Assembly: GCA_024195265.1 (NCBI GenBank)
Contig: JAJLRJ010000008.1
Coordinates: forward strand, 21,102,958 to 21,166,957
Direction: 5' to 3'
DNA length: 64,000 nucleotides
From: Dendrophyllia cribrosa
Taxonomy: Eukaryota > Cnidaria > Anthozoa > Scleractinia > Dendrophylliidae
The notes below the pieces were generated by a model. The model saw only the letters and a program-made list of their open reading frames with translations. It was not told where the DNA came from and did not search any database. Below are positions 37,101 to 49,100 of the stretch, piece after piece (within the stretch, counting starts at the first letter, position 1; each line of letters starts with the position of its first letter). Made by a program: the position numbers and the translations under genes.

Positions 37101-40100
37101 TGTTATTAAAAAAAGACAGAGACATCAGCAAAGTGAAATGATGATGAACAACAAGAAGATTCAGTAAAATTGTAAAATTGCAAACTTGCTGAGCGGTTGT
37201 GCATGAAACTCTGACACACGTTCAACCTCAGAAAATTGCAAAATGACAGGGTTTGAAATTCAGACTTGGGACATTCCCCTAACAACTGCCCCCCCCCCCC
37301 CCCCCCCCCCCAACCCAACACCCCAAATGTTGATGGAAGTTGAACCATTTATCTTCCACTGAAGACTTTGCTTAGAAGAAGTGTCCACTTATAGGAAGTG
37401 CCTAGCGTAGCATTCTCTTCAACTGGGTCCCCAAACACAGTGTCCACTTAAGGAAGGTTGCTATACAGAGAATGGACTGTACCTGCAAATTGTCACTGGT
37501 GATTTTTGATCCTGATCTTCGTCTCAGATATTTTTGTACATCCATAGCAGATGAATCGTCTTTAGCAAAATTCACAAGTTCATAGGTCAACCTCTGCCAC
37601 TTTGTGTAAGTACTTTCCCAGGCCTGTCAGAAATTGAACAGATGGTATTGTATTTATTAACTTTTAATGCATATCATATGTAATAGTCTCTTCTAGGTTT
37701 TAAAATAATATAAATAGGACAGAAAAAACAGACCTGCATATTCCCAGCAGTTTGTCTGTCAAGTTGCCTTAACAAAAACATGATGCGTTTTTGAAGTGCA
37801 GCTCGCCCTGTAAAACAAAATTAATGTTGTCAAGAATCAAACAAAAATCAAATAAAAATCTCAAAGTTCATTTTTGTAAAATATTGAAAACAAAATGGTA
37901 CCATGCGAAGTACTGCCAAAGAGATTATATTTGAAGGGCCGAGAGCATGACCAGCCTATATGACTTTTTAGGCCTTTTTTTATTTTTTTCTTGCTCAGAT
38001 TTGTCCAATTTTGGCATGTGAACTAGAAATTAGTTGCAAAACATTGTTCCGAATTTTTTTCTGTTGTTTTTTCCGTCGTTTTTGAGAAATACCGTATGCA
38101 AAAAAAAAAATCAATCAATCAAAGGCTCCTATTGCAACGCAATATTGCGGTAAGCTTCTGTTTTCACACTGACACGGTTCGATATTTTTTTAAAATTAAA
38201 CGTAAGGAATTTTGACGAACGCAAAAAAAGTAAATCACTTTCATAATGTCCAGTTCGAAAAAAAAAAAAAAAAGATGCTGAGCGTGATTCGAACCTGGAG
38301 CCGTCCGAGCGGAAATCCCCAACCAAACCACTAGACCACCGAGGAACACATGCTCAGTTCAGGCTAAGTTTTATTGCTTAAAGCTTGATACGCATCAAAA
38401 CGCGTATCTCGATTTCAAAATCCTTTTAGATCGAATTTAATGTTGCATTAAAGACTCCAAATGCGAAACGTCTTTCCGCCGGCCAGCAACAACTCACTTC
38501 GAGCTGCCCAAAGCTGTATTTCAAGTGCCCGACCACGCACAGCGGACCCATCTACCACTGTCGCAAAGCATGTCGGGAAATCCTACAACAAAACCGAAAT
38601 GGAGTTCCCGCCCGAAAGTTATTGCAAAATACTATAAGTCTCAAAGCACTTCGGATATCGGGCATTTCGACCACGGCACGGGATGGGAAATGGCCCACAA
38701 CTCTCAATGCTGCCCCTTTTCTGATCCGAAGTGATTCCAGACTTTCCCGCCGGCTCGTCTTCCCGACCAAGGTCCGTTTTTCACCTCGAGCGCTAAATGG
38801 CGCTTCAGACACAAGGAAGGACTCGTTTCTTTGAGAAGTGCTAGAGACTCAAGGATTTCCGGACTTAATGATGTCTTTCAATCACCGGACGGGCCTCATA
38901 CACGTTGGCTTACACACACGCTACAGAGGCGATGTGTTGCCGTAGTGAGCTCACGATAGATAAACAAGCCAGGCGTGCGTAAATAACGGTATTTTCGTTT
39001 AGTTGTTGGCACTGGTCAGAAGTATTGCAGTCGCGTATTCTCACGGCCAAACTGCTTTCAAATGGCTTCGAAATTGCGCTCTGAATGTACCGTCAAAACA
39101 CTGGAGGGCCAGAACTCTGCTTTTTTCAGGTGAAATTGGTCAAATTCCTTAGGGTTAGTGCAAATTCGACAAGGGCTTGTGATATTATTCGTTGTACGAT
39201 AAAATGAGGCTATTCTGAGCTATTCTGAGCGAGAAAAAATAAAAAAAGGCATAAAAAGTCATATAGGCTGGACATGCTCTCGGCCCTTCATTTGAATTGT
39301 CACACCATAGGATTTCATTGACAGACTCAAAAGTTAGAACAAATGGTACCATGCAAAAGTACTGCTGAAGAGGTATCATTTGAATGGTCACACCATAGGA
39401 TTTCGTCAACAGACTCAAAAGCTAGAACAAATGGTACCATGCAAAAGTACTGCTGAAGAGGTTTCATTTGAATGGTCACACCATAGGATTTCATCCACAG
39501 ACTCAGAAGTTAGAACAAATGGTACCATGCAAAAGTACTGCTGAAGAGGTTTCATTTGAATGGTCACACCATAGGATTTCATCCACAGACTGAAGAGTTA
39601 GAATTGCATTGCATGTCTTCATAGTTGACTCTGGGAGTGGAAGGGTTAAGAATCACCCATGCATGTTAATGACATACATGTACATGTACTCTCCAAGAGG
39701 CTATGCATGTAGCACTCACCAGCTGTAAATTTAGTAGCCTCGTATGACAGGTCACGGTAAACATTAATATTTTGAGCAGTTGGAAGCTCATTGAGAGCCT
39801 CAGAACTTTGCACAATGTCCACTTCATTACACATTTGACCAAAACAAGAGAGTGAAATCAAAACAGTTTCCACATCTGGACTCCACAAGAAAGTTAAGAA
39901 AACCTCCTAGAAAGAAAAAAGAACACAAATTATTACACACGCACCAAACATGGAGATCAGAACTCAAACACCCACCCCTTCAGATCTACTTTATAAGTCC
40001 AATGTGCTAACCACTACACTACACCTCTACAGTACTTATACATTGGTGCAACCATTTGTACCATTTAAAAACTGACCAGTTCTCGCTAATGTTACATGTG

Positions 40101-43100
40101 TAAGCACCCATAGAAAAAGAATAAAATAAGTCAATAAAACACTTTACTGTACAGCACAAAATGTACATATAAATGTAGTTTACTATCAGTAACATTTTTT
40201 TAAACAAAACCATACCTCAAGTTTAGTTTGAGAAACTGTACAAATTGGTATGTGACTGCCTATGGAAGCTTGGTCCTGTGGAAAACAATAATTATTATTA
40301 ATAGCCTAGGCTCAGGTGGCAGAATGGTTTGTGCGATGACTTTCAAACCAAACGGTGCGGAGTTCAAACCCCGGAGTGGCCTTTAAAAAAAAAAAAAGAG
40401 GTCCGGACGGTTGAGGGTTATCAATCCAAACTTTCTTTGAATCACTACCCCTCATCCACTCACTTGACCTCATTCCCTTAACCTCATTCATTTGGCGTTT
40501 TTTGCCATATCCCTGGTATCTCACAATGTCTAATACTATTTGTTTTTGTTCGCAAGCATGTGCCAATCATAATCTGCTCCTGAGGTCTACAATTCTAAAG
40601 TCTGGTCCTTGTTTATCTGGCGGACATCTCCCAACAGCACTGAGGGGCTGGCACGTACAAGCTGGAAATTTATGGTTTACAACACTGACCATGCCACCAA
40701 GATGTAGCTGTCTGTCAACAGTCAGAAGTGGTGACCTTGCCCTGGATCCTGCACAGATCTTGCTTTCTTCAGTATTCTTACAGTAACTAGGCATATTTTC
40801 GTATCTTCTGGTGCCTGATTGCCCCGAGCTCTAGGGGTGGTGAGCCTGCATTTTTCTGGGAGTATACGTTCCCTTATTTTTTCCACTGGGTTTTTTTTAA
40901 GGGTTTTCGTAACAGGCAGGCGAGCATTTGAATCAGTACCAGCCCATTGCAAGGTTCACACAACTCGGGAGCTTACCTCCATGCCTTATTATTTCTTACT
41001 CTTCTGTTTACTTTTCGGAATTTCACTTTTTCCTGAGCAAACATAAATTTCCGTATTTCATCCAGCCACCGATTTTGACTTACACCTAACCTGTTCTCCC
41101 ACTAGCTCCGTGAACGTGTGATCTCTTCCTCTTTTGAACGAAGAGCAGTTTCTCTGCAAGTAACCGCATTTATTCCAAAGCTTCTGTGTGAACTTTGTAC
41201 ATGGTTTTTTTTTCTACTCGGTAGATTAGCCACAACAATTTTAAAAGTTTGTGGTCCCTTAGTATATACTTGGGGCATAATGGTATTATAGGACACTAAT
41301 CCCACCTCACCAGATCTGACATCTCATGTCAACCACATTGGTGCAACCCTACTTTTGTCGAGGTTGTCATAAAAAAGTGCAAAACCGCCCCTTTTCGGTA
41401 GACAGCCAAGCTCAAACCATTCTTAAAGTTCCTTGGAACCTAGCTTCCTGCCTCTCCAGATATTGCTAGCTGGAGATCATTATACTGTCTTGCATACCTT
41501 GCAAACACTGGGTTATCTCGTTGACATGCCAAATATACTATTTTTAGTTTATTTCGATTATTTGACGATTCTTGCTACACTGGCATCCAAAACAAAAAAA
41601 AAAGAAAGAAGGAAAGAAACCGTTATGGGTTATTCCTGCTTATGAGTCGATTTAATGTCACTTTAGTGAATCCAATATTTGCGATGAAATTCTTGCTCCA
41701 TACATTTGTTCGCCTCCAACTCTTGAACAAAATGCTCTGACACATCAAGATTTTTGTCAGTTGTGTGGTTTTTAAACTCTCTCCAATTCCATAAACATTT
41801 TATTCTTCTGAATTTCGATATGATATGTTGTGACGTAAACGCATTATATTATAGTTTTTACTGTGGGGGAATTGTGTCCCCAGCTATCGTAGTCCCACAA
41901 TTCGTGGCAGGGAAGTGCAACCCTTGGCTGCACTTTACCCCACAGTAAGGCTTAGCCCTTGGAGACAGGTCCGGAGAAATCCATTCCAGGGTGGGTACCC
42001 ACGGTCCCACCTGATCTGTACTCCCCCCAGGAGGGCACCCCTCTCCTGGTTCCCTAGTTCCCCGTGACTAGGGATATGGGCCTCACCCTGTAAGGCTTAG
42101 CCCTTGGAGACAGGTCCGGAGAAATATCCATTCCAGGGTGGGTACCCACGGTCCCACCTGATCTGTACTCCCCCCAGGAGGGCACCCCTCTCCTGGTTCC
42201 CTAGTTCCCTGTGACTAGGGATATGGGCTTCACCCTGTAAGGCTTAGCCCTTGGAGACAGGTCCAGAGAAATATCCATTCCAGGGTGGGTACCCACGGTC
42301 CCACCTGATCTGTACTCCCCCCAGGAGGGCACCCCTCTCCTGGTTCCCTAGTTCCCTGTGACTAGGGATATGGGCCTCACCCTGTAAGGCTTAGCCCTTG
42401 GAGACAGGTCCAGAGAAATATCCATTCCAGGGTGGGTACCCACGGTCCCACCTGATCTGTACTCCCCCCAGGAGGGCACCCCTCTCCTGGTTCTTTAGCC
42501 TCCGTGGACTAGAGATATGGGCCTCACCCTACTGGAGACAGATCCGGACCCCGTCCAGGGTGGCTACCCCCGGTACCACCTGATCTGCTCTCCCCCCAGG
42601 AGGGCACTCCTCTCCTGGTCCCTGGGGGGTTCCCTAGCGGCGCTTCCCTGCCACCCTGATTTTACCCATCACCTGTGCGTTGTTGTCCTTAATTACTATA
42701 GATACCAACCAGCCTGCCTCGAAAGAGGATCATTAACTCAAACTTAGATTAACTTTGTCAATAAGCAAGCAAAAATGAATAGTGGGTGCTGGCTGTCAGC
42801 AACAAGGCAAAGAGTGAGAAAATGCAAGCAACAACTGAAGGTAACTATAGCAACCCCGTTTTCTCCTACTTCTCTGATACCAGCTGTCACATTAATCATT
42901 CAATGGATAAATGAAAAGGAAAAAAAGCAGAGTAGCATGAACCAAAGATCCTCAACCAGAGCATGTGGTGGATGGACAGGGCAAAAAATAAAAACACAAG
43001 CAACACCATAATGGCAAAAGAGGAACTCACAACTTGCACATGAATTTCAATTAGATGATCAACCACTCATGCAATAATCCATCTCCAGTCAACTACGATT

Positions 43101-46100
43101 ACAGACCAAGGAATTAAACATACCTTGTGTTTTCTTAGAAATTCATTTTTGCCAAGGGTCAGATCCCTCAAGTATCTCAGCAGAACAGTTCCATGGCTGC
43201 CATGACCAATTAAAAACTCGGCAATGGACACCATGACATGTGAACTTGAAATGAAAAGAGTTAGCTAACATTATAACACTTCTAAAATCTGACATTAATT
43301 GAATATTAAATGAATGGTACAATGTGGGAAGCTGCCTTTGGGACAATTCTTGAATCAAATTTACTAGGAATTGACTACATATTAATGTGTTCTTTTAGGA
43401 CATAATAGTCTATGTTCTAAGTTCATTCAGCTTTCAATAGCAGAATGCCTATAAAGCAGTTTTCAATTGGGTATCCAAAGTAATTTTTGCGATTAATAAA
43501 TGGTTTTGCAAATGCTAATTCTTGGCTTGCACATGACGTCATAAAAATTCAAAAATCTAAACTTCACATCCTGCAAAAAAGCTGTTTCTAACATGGCATG
43601 TACTGTAGATAACCAGTGTTACAATCCTTCACAAAACGTTTCAGGTTTTAACAATGTTTTGCTTCTGATTATTTTTGCATTATAGATGTTTATAAGCCGA
43701 TTTTATGTAACTTATAGTGAATGCAATCTTTTGTGTGGTACACCAAGATGGCCACTCAATGCATTTTTTTTACTAAAAATGTCTAATACTCATTCACCTA
43801 AAACTCTTGAATGAAATGCTCTGGCGCTTCAAAGTTTGGCCCAGATGTGTAGTTTTAAACTCTCTACAATTCCATAAACATTTTGGAATGGAAAGCTGTT
43901 TTTTAATGCTTCTGAATTTTGATATGACAGGATATGACGTAAGTGCAAGCCAAGAATAAATCTTGCTCCACTTTCCAACCAATCAGATGTAAAACCAAAA
44001 CCAATCATGACTTGCTAGAACACATATTTGCTTAGAGTATTGATTGGTTCATTGGATTGTCTGCATCTGTTGTGGTTGGCCAGAGTACATGTAATCACTT
44101 TTGTTTTGGTTTTATGACACTTATAATAACCCACGGACGTCCAAGGGGTTGAGGATTTTAAGGTTAAGGCTCAAGACCGTTTAAGATTAGCACATGCCGT
44201 CTTCAGTAGCTGTTTGTTTATCCTGGAGACACATTTTCGTAAAGTTTGGCAACAACTGGTTGCTATGGTAACGAGATATGACATCATAAGTAGCAGGAGG
44301 TCAAGCCATTTTTCACCTTTTTTCGGTGAAAAAACATAAAATGCTACCAAAAGCATCAAAATGTTTAATTGTACGTTATTTTGCAACTCTAGCGAAAAAT
44401 ATTTGCAATTTCTGCATCTTTACGATCAATTTGAATTTTTAGTAAAATCTAAGATGGCGGCCATCTTGGTGGCCATTTTGGATGATGTCATGCCAGCAGC
44501 GCTACAACCCATAATATTTACCTTATCTTGTAAAGCACATCACAGGCTATCTATTAGACATAAAATATTTCCGAAATATTGCAACATCGCAAAAAACCCT
44601 TGTACCACGGTGGGGGTATAAGTTTGCGTGTTTAACTAACAATAAAAAAAATATTATCATAAGGTTTTAAATAGAATTTAATGCTGGTAGGGAACTACCT
44701 GATTTCCCAGAATGTTGCCATAGGTGCCACGGGGTTCCACATCTCAATGTTATCAGCTTGAAAGACACACAATAGAGTCTGCATATTGAAAAAAAGATGA
44801 CACTGAACATTACAACTGCATGACTACTGTATAAGCATGACTCAGGCAAAAAATGTATTACAATATTTCATCTACCTGCACACCACATAAAATAACGCAG
44901 TGGTGGTTAAACCTTGAGTTGATGCTGTTCTAACTTTTGAGATGATGGAAGAAATCCTAGTATGATGTCCAAATAAAAGCTCTTCAGCAAGAATTGAATG
45001 TGGTGTTGTCTGTTTTACAGTATTTTCCAAATAAAATTGGAATTTTTTTAATGTTGAGTTTGAATTTTAATGTAAACTTACTTCAGCTGCCTCCTGTCTG
45101 ATTTCAACAGGTAGTGTTGGTGTTAACACGAGGTTAACTATACCCATAACAACTTGAGTTGAGTTCTTTTGAATCTCCCAGCCATGGAGATCAGGATTCT
45201 GTGGAAAGGGGAAAAAATTGTTAAATCTTACAATAATATACACTCAGGCTTTAACTTAGAAGGAGAGCCAAATTCAAAATATTTGCTATGAAGGCATGGT
45301 ATTTTGACCTAGTGAGGTGAGATCTGTTACAATAGATGTCTGCTATCTTAAACACACAAAAGAAGAACAGTTCTTTGAGTAAGCAAGAATTCATGATAGC
45401 TGGGCAGGTTTGTTCAAAGCATTAAACCAGGTAAAGCATAAATGATATAAAATTCAGATTAATAGCTAATAAGTAAACAAACAAATTTCCAACATTTTTT
45501 TGCTTTTTAGTTTTGGCTTTGACTTTTCTTTATCCTTAAGTTTAAAACAAATTATTAGCTTTTGGTAAAAGAAACCTCTTGGTTAACCTTTTATGTTGGA
45601 TTAGCCTTATTAATCAGCCTTCAAACCATTAGGTCCTGTAGGCAATGATTAAACTATTACTAGAACTATTTATAACATAGCTAGCAGAGCCGCGCAATCA
45701 AATTCAGTATACGTAAGCGTGCTCAAAATCCCGATAGTGCACGCTGATAGCGTGAGCAAATCGCTTCGCCAGAATTCGCGTCGGATTTGATGCACAATTC
45801 CACCGGCTATGTTATAAAACAATCGGTTCATGCTTTTAGCTGTGCACTATCGAGTTATGGAGCACGTGGGAAGTTTGGAGAGCACTCAAGAAGCTAGAGT
45901 TGCCCGAGGCGAACTCTTATGCTTCTTTCGTGCTCTCCAAACTTCCCACGTGCTCCATAACTCGATAGTGCACGCTAAAGCATGAACCAATTGTTAAATC
46001 TAGGGAGGAGGGAGGCATGTTTTGAGAGAGTCGTTGTTTAACATAAACATAATATTTTATTCAAGATGATGTGGCCAAAGTAAAATTACAAACAACATCT

Positions 46101-49100
46101 CAAAAAGGAAAAACAGGAGGTTGGCCCTATAATGTTTACCTAAATAAAAAGATAAAACAGGCATGAGCTACAATATAAAAAATATAAAAATAGAACATTT
46201 CAAAATCTATCATACAAAGTATACAATAGACTACTATATATTACAATTCTATATACAATACTGTTCATTCAAGACAGCAGGATTTTCAATGTGAATAAAC
46301 TTACATGGAAAGCAAACACAGGGTCTGCATGGAAAATCTTCACCAGCCACAGCAACAACTCTTTGTCATGTTTCTTGTTGCAATGAATCTCATCTTCCTT
46401 GTGCTTTTTGTCCTTGGCTTTGTAGATCTGGGATTGAATGTTAGAATTGACAATTGTACAACAAGTTCGGCTGTTGACTGACTGATGTACATGTAGTTAT
46501 TGACTGAAACTAAATATCAGTTTTATTGTTTGATCAACTGATTATCACGACAGATTGTTAAATTGACTGTTGTGATTGATTGATTGATTGATTGATTTGA
46601 TTGGTTGATTGACTGACTGACTGACTGACTGACTGACTGGTTGATTGATTTGATTGGTTGGTAGGGTAGCCAGTGATTGGTTGTGTGTTTGTTTGTTTGT
46701 TTTATTTTTTATTTTTCCAACCTGGCTTAGTCTTGATTGCTGTCCCTCTTGTTCTGCATTCTGAACCTTACTACAAGTACTCTAAAAAATTAAAAGAAAC
46801 AAATAAATGTAAGGTTTGCCCATTTCCAAAACTAAGCAAACGTATTTGTCCAAAGCAGTTACAAGCTTAAGATAATTATTCTATTTTCCTGTTCCCTCTA
46901 CTCAAGTAAAATCAACATGTCTAAGTAAAGTTCACATTATGAAGGATCAATGTCATTTACTTAGCAGTTGGATATCTTACCTACATCATCCCTGTGTTAT
47001 ATTGTTCTACCTTTCCAGGCTAGATGAAATCTTACTCGCGCAGTGACCATTCAAATTGAAGGTCGTCAGCAACACTTTACTGCGGGAGTTTGTTTTTCAG
47101 TATTTTACAAAATGAAATTTGGCAATTTTTAATTTCTGAATTTGCCCATTATTGTAGACCTGTCAATATGAGCGCATGGGAAGGGGGGGGGGGGGGGGGG
47201 GGGGTCTTGGGTCCAAGGCCCTGCTAACGGTATTATCAATACTATTTTAACAATCTTCGTCGCAAGTGGAGGTTGGGTGTCTGAGGGATGTCAGGGGGCA
47301 GCAATGCAGCCCCCCAGCATGGCCGTCACTGCCCGCAACACAGCCACAAGCCCCCACACAGCATACAACCCCCTACAGACCCTGGCCCCAGTCACACTGA
47401 ACACGAGATTCAGTGGAAAGACAAAATAAATAATGAATAATAAATAAATTAATAATTCAATAAATTAATAGCTTAATACAAAGGAAGGGAGGGGTGGGGG
47501 AGCACAAGCTAAACGCCATCAACAAACCAGACAATAAAATGAGCTCAGAGCACATGGTGCTGCATGAGCCTAAGCTGATGAGAAGACCGCTGACCGTAGC
47601 TAAGCCCAGGAACCAAGGGAAGGGAGGGGTGGGTGAGTGCAAGCTAAACGCCAACAACAAACCAGACAATACAATGAGCTCAGAGCACATGGTGCCGCGT
47701 GAGCCTATTAAGCTGATGAGAAGACTGCTGACCATAGCTAAGCCCAGGAACCAAGGGAAGGGAGGGGTGGGGGAGCGCAAGCTAAACGCCAACAACAAAC
47801 CAGACAATACAATGAGCTCAGAGCACATGGTGCTGCATGAGCCTAAGCTGACGGCAGGGGTAATTTGCCGAACGCCGAACACCGAACGCCGAATGCCGGA
47901 CACCGAATGTCTGTCAGTGGTTAATCTTGTGAAACATGTGCTTCACCATGGTGGAGCGAATTGTCATTTCGAGCAGGCATTAAGTCTTGTACTACCAATA
48001 AAACAACATTTAACCTGTAATTCTAGTAACCTCACATATATGATCGAATGTAAAAAAAAATGAAAAAAAGAAACAGTATATAGGGAAAACCAAACGCACG
48101 ATTTGTGAATGCTTCACAGAACACAGACAAGGGACAAACAAACCACATCACGCCAACTCCACAGCAGCGGTCCCTACACATTTCAACTTACCAGGCCACT
48201 CTTCCGCAGACATGAGACTCATCCCGCCTGAACTGCGGCCTACCATCAATGCTTCCCGTCGAAAAGCATGCGAGGTCTTTTTAATTCATAGAAGGAACAC
48301 TTTATCATCAGAAGGCATTAGGAACGAATGCTGAACTCAGTTTTGTATCATACACTTTATATTATTTTTATCTTATGTTTACAAGTGCGCTGTCTACAAG
48401 TGAAATGTCATGTATTAGCCATGTATTTTTCAAATTTTAGGAGCCGTTACAATGTTTTCTTTCAGTATAGCCCTGGCCCTGAGGAATACTAGTTCTATTA
48501 GTCAAAATATTGGCCATTTAACAAATCTGCCCTTTGCCATAGTGCCAGCCTTGCATTCAGCTTTATATTTCAGTGAATTAACACTCGCTGATCGATGTAT
48601 GCGATGTATTCACCTTCACCTCCCGATTCATCGCTAAAACGAAGACAGAATGTCAAATGTTATTAACTAGATAGAGTAGACTCCACAAAAGACGAATGTA
48701 ATGCGAAGTGTCCTAAAACAATTGGGTAGTAAAAATATAAAGCTGACTGCAAGGCTGGCACTATGGCAACGGGCAGATTTATTATTAAGATGGCCAATAT
48801 TTCGACTAATAGAACTAGTATTCCTCAGTACTACTAGTACTCGATCGGTTAACGTAGTTCAGAACTAGAGTACATTATCTGAGGTTTTAAAAAATAATAT
48901 AGGCCTTTCTATTTGCCAGACAATGAGAAATGTAAAATAAATTATGGCTTCTCTTTGAAATCCTAACTTGAACAACAAAAAGCAAGCGCCCGCCTCTCAC
49001 GACTGAGGGAACATTGTTTGTGTTGAGATAATTATTCAAAATTGAATCCGTTTGCCGGTCTCGTGGGAGTTCGTAGGAAGACATTTTGGAGCGCCATTTT

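Noticed and set aside
38272..38346. Functional tRNA gene
   Set aside because: A and B boxes are good, but stem pairing is imperfect, an A-run follows, and the homologous copy at 57175 has a different anticodon arm. It is repeat-borne.
38525..38834. Overlapping frames on both strands inside the Mutator-like element
   Set aside because: No MULE transposase motifs are visible. Such frames are expected in GC-richer non-autonomous elements.
42754..42792. Possible 39-bp NF1 exon (PAPTIHFCLLIDK)
   Set aside because: Phase 0 and bordered by AG and GT, but the donor GTTAAT is weak and the similarity to human SCHFLLF is marginal.
46722..46760. Possible 39-bp NF1 exon (NAEQEGQQSRLSQ)
   Set aside because: In frame with AG and GT borders, but no clear similarity to human and a poor pyrimidine tract. 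Not listed as an exon without transcript support.
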